Source: Lumbricus terrestris
Taxonomy: Eukaryota > Annelida > Clitellata > Crassiclitellata > Lumbricidae
Direction: 5' to 3'
Assembly (NCBI GenBank): GCA_949752735.1
Contig: OX457047.1
Location: 36,864,332 to 36,928,331 of the forward strand
DNA length: 64,000 nucleotides
Shown here piece by piece: positions 57,440 through 64,000 of this stretch; the first letter of the stretch is position 1, and every line of letters starts with the position of its first letter. The position numbers and the translations under genes are program-made. A model generated the notes under the pieces. The model saw only the letters and a list, made by a program, of their open reading frames with translations, made no database searches and was not told the origin of the DNA.

Positions 57440-58044
57440 AACGCTCCCAACCCAGGCACGGCCAAAGAGGAAATTCCTGAGTAGTTTATAGAAAGAGTTG
57501 GACATATTCTTACGGGAGTGAATGCAGGTCAGATGGGAGGCTATTCCAAATAGAGGAACGACAATTGAGAAAGCCATCTTCTGTGCGTGCATTTTGGCAC
57601 GACATGTTAAGATGGTAATTTATGTAGCACATATTTACTGATTAAAAATTGGTCGATGTGGAATGCACATAGCCAGGTTTTGTCATTTTCTCATATGAGT
57701 ACCGGTATTACAAGTCTTAAGAAAGAGGACACTGGGCCAACGAAGTAGATCTATGAGTTCTTCTTGTATATGGGAACAAAGGCTGGTTGGTTAAAAATCA
57801 GTCTGCCCCATTTACAAGATGTCTGAGCTGAATTGTGAAGAGGAATATATCTAAGTATATAATATCATCTTCTATTACTGTATTGCTCCCTCAGTGTGTC
57901 CCAAAGGGGCTTTGGACAGCTGCAGATCTGTATTATATCATATCTCTTACTATTCCTCTGTTCTTCTTCGTTCTAATTCTTTTGTTGCCGGATTTGGATT
58001 ATATTACTCTGTCCTGTTGGGTTATGCTGCATTGTAATATGTTG

Positions 58045-58300
58045 TCATGTTGTATGTATGTATGCATGTATGTATGTATGTATGTATCCGTATATGTGTG
58101 TCCGTATATATGTATGTGTGAATGTAGGCCTTTATAATATGTGTAAATATATGTATGTTTGTATGGATGTATGTATTTGTACAATGTACATTGTGTAAAT
58201 ATATGAAGAAGACGTTTGTATGGATGTATGTGGGACTGTGTGTATGTAGGTGGTTATGTGTGTGCGTATGTATGTATGATTGTATGACATGTATGGCATT
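58045..58300. repeat. (GTAT)n-rich stretch before the last EGF exon
   Basis: GTATGTAT runs with GTGTCC and ATAT interruptions end about 45 bases before the acceptor at 58342. Confidence 0.88.
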
Positions 58301-58342
58301 GTATGTATAGCATTGTAAGTATATTTGTGTATGCATGTGTAG

Positions 58343-58579
58343 GTATCTACTGCACTGAAGATGCGGACGAGTGTGTGGTGGGTCGGTCGTCTCCGTGTGC
58401 CAACGGTGGAACCTGTCTGAACCGCAACGGAACGTTCATGTGCATCTGTATGAACGGATGGACCGGTATACGATGCGAGACGAACATCGACGACTGTGTC
58501 GACAATCCATGCAAGTACGGCGGAACGTGTGTGGACCGAGTCGGATCCTACTATTGCAAATGTCCGGATAATAAGACAG
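58343..58579 (+). CDS. EGF-repeat protein, exon G: end of EGF 7, EGF 8, most of EGF 9
   Basis: Acceptor TGCATGTGTAG, donor GTGAGA, 237 nt, phase 1 to 1. It completes EGF 7 (IYC). EGF 8 is ADECVVGRSSPC, ANGGTC, LNRNGTFMC, IC, MNGWTGIRC. EGF 9 begins NIDDCVDNPC, KYGGTC, VDRVGSYYC, KC, PDNKTG. EGF 8 and EGF 9 have calcium signatures (D-A-D-E-C, N-I-D-D-C) and hydroxylation patterns C-x-N/D-x4-F/Y-x-C-x-C. CANGGTC and CKYGGTC fit the O-fucose motif. NGT and NKT are possible N-glycan sites. The next exon, which must supply Cys6 of EGF 9, lies beyond the window. A large EGF-repeat family (Notch, fibropellin, crumbs and others) could own this gene; the visible part does not decide between them. Confidence 0.96.
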
Positions 58580-58735
58580 GTGAGAAGAAAAGAGGTTGGA
58601 AAGTTCTTCATCAGTATACACCCTGTGCTGTAACTTGCTCTATTTGTAATATAAGGCAGGTGAGAAGAAAGGAGGACCTTGGAAAGTTGTTCATCAGTAT
58701 AACCTGTGCTGTAACTTGCTCTGTTTATAATATTT
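58573..58735. repeat. Tandem duplication of the exon G donor region, two units of about 81 bp
   Basis: AGGTGAGAAGAAAAGAGGTT (58578) and AGGTGAGAAGAAAGGAGGAC (58658) each lead into GGAAAGTT.TTCATCAGTATA and CTGTGCTGTAACTTGCTCT. The second unit therefore carries a decoy splice donor 80 bases downstream of the real one. Confidence 0.88.
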
Positions 58736-58950
58736 CACTTGAATTCTGTACTGTAATTCGTGTTACTCCAATCTTCTGGTGTAATCAAGACCGCCGAGAG
58801 GGATGGGACAAATGTCCAGGGGCTTTGACAACGCTTAGTGGCTCAGACTAGATAGTTAGTTACTTAAAGAAAAGTTTATGATTTATGCCTATTTAAAACA
58901 AGTCAGTTTAAACTTCAAGTTAAGAACTTAATAAAATCGTATTTTATATA

Positions 58951-59005
58951 TATTATATATATTATATAATTTTTTAATTTTTTTTATTTATATATATATA
59001 TATAA
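58951..59005. repeat. AT-rich (TA)n stretch
   Basis: TATATATTATATAT runs with T-rich interruptions. Confidence 0.88.
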
Positions 59006-59571
59006 ATGAAGAAAATTGTAGGTCATGCACTGCACTTTTATCAATTCAATTTGTTTCTAAATTAGTTTCACATGGTGCCTTAAGATAGTTTCGGAGTCTG
59101 TGACTGGTCTGCAACCTGTGAGTCCGGAAATTATCTCATCAGCTGCAGAAAACTGGCTTGCGGCACCCCTTCCCCAATAGATTGCCCCTCGGGCTTTGCA
59201 CTCATGACAGAGGTCTCACCTGTTCAACAATTCTTGCCCCAACTCAACTTAATATCTTCCACATCCCAGTTCTCCACCTATAAGCAACATGCACCTTGGT
59301 GGCGTACTCTGACCCAAGCTGGTAGCTGGACCTCCTTCAGACCACAGTTTGGCACCACTCTGATAAGATGACGCAGTGCTCTTAAATGAGCAGGTGTGCA
59401 CTGTGCTTGACTTTTGAAGAGTGGTGATTTGAAAGCTGTGTGATTTAATACTAGGATGGCTTCACTTCTTGTTCTTCCAATCAAAATCTAATTTAAGTGG
59501 ATTGCTTTATTTTATTAAAATTTAATTAGTGAAGTGTCCCATTTTTCATGCTGGAAGAATTGGATTGGATA

Positions 59572-59645
59572 GAGGAGGTGAAGGAGAAGGAAGGAGAAGA
59601 GGAAGAGGAAGTAGAGGAGGAGGAGGAGGACAAAGAAGATGGAGT
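59572..59645. repeat. GGA/GAA polypurine stretch
   Basis: Almost pure A and G on the + strand, built from GGAAGAGGA units. Confidence 0.85.
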
Positions 59646-60839
59646 GAAAGCATTTGGAATAAGTGGAAGAGCTTTGACATTGCTTCAGCTTTAGTGTACT
59701 ATGGATGGTCTCCAATTCTCTTCTCTGATGAGTGATGACCTGATCATGTAATGACGACAATTTCTATGGCGCCATAACACAGCTATGCTGCTACAAGGGC
59801 GCCTCGACAAAGACAAGTATACACTTTCAGAGACAAGCAATCGACGGACTCTATATAGAGGCAGCCACATACACACCTGTCCCACCACTACCGTCACCAC
59901 CACATCCTACTGACCATCATGAATTAAATCATTCTACATAGTGTACAGTGGATGGCTTGATGGTGCTAGCAGAACATGAACTCTTTTTAAGTCTTTCTGT
60001 TTCTTGTGGGAACAAGTTGAACTTGGGATCTTTGAGCTGACAGCCCAGCGGACTAACCATGCATTAGATCATTGGGTCTTCAGAAAGGCAATACATTGCA
60101 ATTTGTTATGTTACACCAGGATTGGATTAGACATAGTGGCTGTTCAATATTATATATATATACACACACACATATATATATGTATACTTAGGTAGGTATG
60201 TAAGTATGTTGGTATCAGTAGATTGGTGGATTTGTTTAACTTATATATCCAGTTTGAGAAAAAATGTGCAAGTGGTTAGATGAATGTGTTTTATAGTTTC
60301 ACTGAAGCGCTTGTTCGTTAGGTCCATTCTTGAAACAGCAGTTAAGTTAAGCCACGCATTTTGCCAAAGTTTTTGCAGATGATCCAGTTTTAGGCTGCAC
60401 TTTAAAATGTCAGTTTAAAACATGTGGATTCTATGCTTATCGTCGTCGTCGTTGTTTGTATGTGAACCAGTGTTTGATTAGCCAGCAGTGGTCTTTTAAT
60501 TGGCCCCATTAGCTTCCGCTAGGGTGTTGCACAGTGGATGTCACATCCTTGCCGATCCTGCTGTAAACATTTCCGTCAGACGTTGGAGCCGACCAGAGAG
60601 ATAAGTCTGCTGGAAAAAATAACTCCAGTCTAGACGTGCGGTACCATGTGTGACGTGTGACGTCTGCCAACCAGGGGCTATCAGCGACTAGCAGGACAGC
60701 AGAAAATATGGCAACACCAAGGATGGCGTCAGCTAGGATGGTGCTCAGTGACACTAGGATGGCAGTGACGCTATAGGATAACAGTGACACTAGGATGGCA
60801 GTGAATGACTGACGGCAGAGACTATAGGATAGCAGCATT

Positions 60840-61644
60840 TGACTAGGATCACAGCAACTAGAATAACAGCAACTTGGCTAATATATAGTGCATAGGGAAA
60901 CAGTGATTAGGATAGTAGCAGTTAAGAGAATTGAATAGGATAGTAGTGCATAGCATAGTGGCAACTTGGAGAGCTGTGAATAGGATAGCAGTGAATAGGA
61001 TATATCAGCAAATGGGATAACAGTGAATAGGATATATCAGCAAATGGGATAACAGTGAATAGGATATTATATCAGCAAATGAGATGGCAGTGAATAGGAT
61101 ATATATCAGCAAATGGGATAGCAGTGAATAGGATATTATATCAGCAAATGGGATGGCAGTGAATAGGATATATATCAGCAAATGGGATAGCGGTGAATAG
61201 GATATATATCAGCAAATGGGATAGCAGTGAATAGGATATTATATCAGCAAATGGGATAGCGGTGAATAGGATATATATCAGCAAATGGGATAGCGGTGAA
61301 TAGGATATATATCAGCAAATGGGATAGCGGTGAATAGGATATATATCAGCAAATGGGATAGCGGTGAATAGGATATATATCAGCAAATGGGATAGCAGTG
61401 AATAGGATATTATATCAGCAAATGGGATAGCGGTGAATAGGATATATATCAGCAAATGGGATAGCGGTGAATAGGATATATATCAGCAAATGGGATAGCG
61501 GTGAATAGGATATATATCAGCAAATGGGATAGCGGTGAATAGGATATATATCAGCAAATGGGATAGCAGTGAATAGGATATATATCAGCAAATGGGATAG
61601 CGGTGAATAGGATATATATCAGCAAATGAGATTGCAGTGAATGG
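60840..61644. repeat. 34-37-bp minisatellite, about 20 copies, with degenerate leader
   Basis: The core unit is GGATAGCAGTGAATAGGATA then TATATCAGCAAATG. Alternate versions have GCGGTG for GCAGTG or an extra TAT (GATATTATATCAG). From 60840 to 60990 shorter relatives such as GGATAGTAGTG and GGATAGCAGTGAATA appear. Confidence 0.94.
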
Positions 61645-62621
61645 GAGAGCAGCAAAGGTAGAATAGCAACTAGGGTAGCAGTGATCAAGACAGCCGCAGC
61701 AGTTATAACAGGAGCAACGGTCAGAAGAGACAGACAATTGAATGCTCTTAGTATTCACATCTCTTATGCTTGTCACACAGGCTGAGGTTCTGCCCGCTTG
61801 TTGCTGGCTAACGACTCTGTGTCCTAAGAAAGTTGATTAGTGTGCTCTCCTCCTTTATCCACGCTTGGGACTGGCCCTTTGCTTCAGAGTGCAAACAGTG
61901 TGAGTTTGGTTCTGCCCGTCTGCTGCCCTGGGCTTTATATATTGAAGGATCTTGCAGGAGAAGGACACTAGGTAGAAATGGTCGAAGTTAAAAGCAGGAA
62001 GACAAGGCTAGGGATTGGTGTAACGTTGATTACTGTCAGCTCGGATCAAATGCAGCTCATGGAGTATAGCTAGACCCCATTGGAAAAGGTTTAGAGGAAG
62101 ATTAATGGGACGTGGGTAACTTGGAAAGATGGATGGGATGTTGAAATGAAGTTGAAAGGATGATTCAGTCTCTGGCTATTGACTGAGACTCTGAACTTTT
62201 TGTTCATTTAATGTAAAATCATTTTGTTAATTGAGTTTTTGTGTTTGCGGATCTTGTGATGATTGCTCGAAGCTGTTGGTGTGGTCAGACCGATTGCTGT
62301 TAATCTGTCCCATTGAGTACAATTTGTAATTGTCACTGTTTCTCTTTATATGCGTTCTATTTGACTTCGCATCATATTATATTGTTGTATTATATTTGGC
62401 CTTGTGATTGGCATAATTGTCGGGATTTGACACAAGTAAGTTCATAGGCAGTGTACCCTTCTGTCATGGAAAAGGCGGGATATCGATTGTTTGTGAAATG
62501 CCATTGAATCTGGTTATAACTAGTTTTTCTTTTTATTTTGGTTATGATGTCTATTAGATATGTTAAATTTTGGTCATATGTTGATATTAAAAGCCAATGG
62601 ACCTGACTTCGGGCAGATTCC

Positions 62622-62695
62622 TCCTCCTCCTCCTCCTCCTCCTCCTCCTCCTCCTCCTCCTCCTCCTCATCATCATCATCATCATCATCATCATG
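62622..62695. repeat. (CCT)n(CAT)n microsatellite
   Basis: About sixteen CCT triplets followed by eight CAT triplets. The poly-Pro/His frame is an artefact. Confidence 0.96.
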
Positions 62696-63206
62696 TTGAT
62701 ATTGTTATTTGTTATTTTTCAATCTGCCATCTTATATCAATCGTATATCACACTAACTGATACCAGCATTGACAGCTGCATCCATTCGTTCCTGTTTTGA
62801 CTATTCAACTCGCCATCAGGGAATTCTGGGGAAAAACTGTGGGCAAGATTATTAAAAACCAAGAAATGTACTGATGCAAAATTGGAAGTAGTGAGTTTTT
62901 GTTGTCCATTGGCATTCTTGAAATGTTGATATGAACACGATGCTACTACTGCTGACACAAAAATTATCGTAAAAACTGATGATAAATCTAGGATTAGAAG
63001 TGATAGCATTTATGCAATTTTTATCATTATCATTATCATAGTATTTAAAGTACTTGGTTTGGTTTAGAAAAGTGTTGCTCTACCTTCCATCATCAGTACC
63101 AGCGTTACACGCCAGTGCACAGCATCATGCTATCGGTCGTAGCATCCCGTATCAGTGGCTGCTATCTTATCATCTTTCTGCAGCATGGCATTGTTATCCT
63201 GCCAAC

Positions 63207-63232
63207 ACACAGTCTTCTTCTTCTTCTTCTTG
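63207..63232. repeat. (CTT)n microsatellite
   Basis: Eight CTT-type triplets. Confidence 0.85.
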
Positions 63233-63696
63233 GTTAAGTTTGTGTACAGAGATAGCAAGATGATTCTTCTTCTTGCTGTGAGAACTGGCTCTCCAATCTC
63301 CAGATCAGAATATGCCACAGCGACTGGGAACGGCGCTGATAAGGACGACCTTGGTAAGCGGAGGAGAGACCACCTTGACCCGGTGTCAATGAAGAATGAA
63401 GAAGGGTCCAGAGTGGTTAGTGTAAATACCCACCGGCCCGGCTGGTGTTCTGGTGCTGCTGGGGTTCACGACTCCCACTGGCACGGGTCATGAGAATCTG
63501 CCTCTCAAGTAGACACTCGACGCCCCCCCCCCCCTCACCGCTCCCCAGTTGGAGGGCTTGAATTTCTGTGGATGAGATGTTATTGCAGAGAGAATATGAA
63601 TTGACGAGGAGGAGGAGGAGGAGGAGTTGGTTTTCTCTAGACGAGACTGTCTTCACCATAACAGACCCCGTGTTGGCTTCTTCTGCTCATCTTTCA

Positions 63697-63699
63697 AGA

Positions 63700-63745
<46 letters not shown>

Positions 63746-63762
63746 TTATTATTATTATTATT

Positions 63763-63807
<45 letters not shown>

Positions 63808-63855
63808 TCTACTACTACTATTATTACTATTATTATTATTACTACTACTATATAT
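63697..63855. repeat. (ATT)n then (AAT)n microsatellite, self-complementary
   Basis: About 24 ATT triplets (63701-63765) run directly into about 14 AAT triplets (63766-63806). This makes a perfect snap-back palindrome, followed by ACT/ATT triplets. Confidence 0.96.
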
Positions 63856-64000
63856 TGAAAGAAGAGTGAACCCTTAGGCCAACCATAAGAGGCAGTCGTG
63901 AGTTTGAAGTATTAGGGACTTTATTTTCTTAGCCTCAGCATAATTATCTGTGCGTGTGGGTGGCCAATCCACTCCTGCCTGATTTTCTCACCGACATAGT

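Larger units (their letters stand above)
49190..58342 (+). other. Intron F, 9.2 kb, phase 1, containing an internal first exon
   Basis: Donor GTATGT, acceptor GTATGCATGTGTAG. It contains a mariner-like MITE, two hAT insertions, a CpG-rich promoter candidate, a signal-peptide exon, a LINE tail and minisatellites. Nothing further is recognised in 49656-50195, 50492-50998, 55641-56026, 56256-57352 (except a TGTACTGTA/TTGTTCTGCACT low-complexity patch at 56775-57240) or 57440-58040. Confidence 0.85.
58580..64000 (+). other. Intron G, at least 5.4 kb, phase 1
   Basis: Donor GTGAGA. No acceptor followed by an EGF-like frame was found up to 64000. No gene is seen in 58736-58950, 59006-59569, 59650-60839, 61645-62620, 62700-63206 or 63235-63690. 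The GC-richer stretch 63280-63560 has a 112-codon frame (63155-63493) without recognisable domains. Confidence 0.7.

Noticed and set aside
58579..58851. Continuation of the EGF reading frame past the donor to 58851
   Set aside because: The extension has no EGF cysteine pattern and contains a duplicated splice donor region; it is intron read-through.
63155..63493. 112-codon frame near the window end as a possible next exon
   Set aside because: No EGF cysteines, no matching phase-1 acceptor, and the N-terminal part is a (CTT)n run.

Overview
The window is metazoan genomic DNA. Introns are long with GT..AG borders, a secreted or membrane protein is encoded by small EGF exons in mostly phase 1, microsatellites (CA, GAT, CATA, TA, CTC) are dense, and there are tRNA-derived SINEs, LINE 3' ends and many hAT-type DNA transposons. 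I see no vertebrate-specific repeats, and the repeat style suggests a marine invertebrate. I cannot name the species.

One gene can be read with confidence. Seven + strand exons (5087-5162, 33382-33527, 34798-34941, 36975-37173, 38276-38409, 49067-49189, 58343-58579) join in frame with compatible splice phases. They give 1059 nt (353 codons) of continuous EGF repeats: eight complete EGF modules plus a ninth cut at the window side. The gene begins upstream of base 1 or continues from there, and it runs past 64000. Its first visible intron is 28.2 kb and splits one EGF module. Inside the intron between the sixth and seventh exons lies a GC- and CpG-rich stretch (about 54620-55010). It is followed by an ATG exon (55252-55342) that encodes a hydrophobic signal-peptide-like segment and ends in phase 1 at a good donor. 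This exon could splice to the EGF exon at 58343 in frame, which implies an internal promoter (short secreted isoform) or a second EGF gene starting here.

The rest is intron filled with repeats. Nine hAT-like terminal-repeat families are seen. Perfect 8-bp target-site duplications flank copies at 9513-10886, 12183-12359, 13412-14204, 14961-15106, 15869-16578, 46683-48230, 50307-50483 and 51007-54073. Several insertions are nested. The best case is a SINE (from 9179) split by a fold-back element (9395-11540, ten plus ten inverted copies of a CAATTACCCCC-type monomer, 8-bp duplication GCACATAC), which is itself split by a hAT element. The hAT at 51007-54073 holds a 2.25-kb element with long degenerate inverted ends and a 6-bp duplication. 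The SINEs share their 3' end with LINE remnants in the same window, which suggests LINE-driven mobilisation.

Minisatellites are abundant: 42-bp at 5.4 kb, 15-bp at 37.9 kb, 22-bp at 38.6 kb, 23-bp at 41.3-41.8 kb, 15-bp with 306-bp higher order at 42.6-43.3 kb, about 150-bp polypyrimidine at 44.3-44.8 kb, 21-bp at 56.0 kb and 34-37-bp at 61.0-61.6 kb. No rRNA, functional tRNA, CRISPR or prokaryotic gene was found. Almost all other open frames are translations of these repeats.
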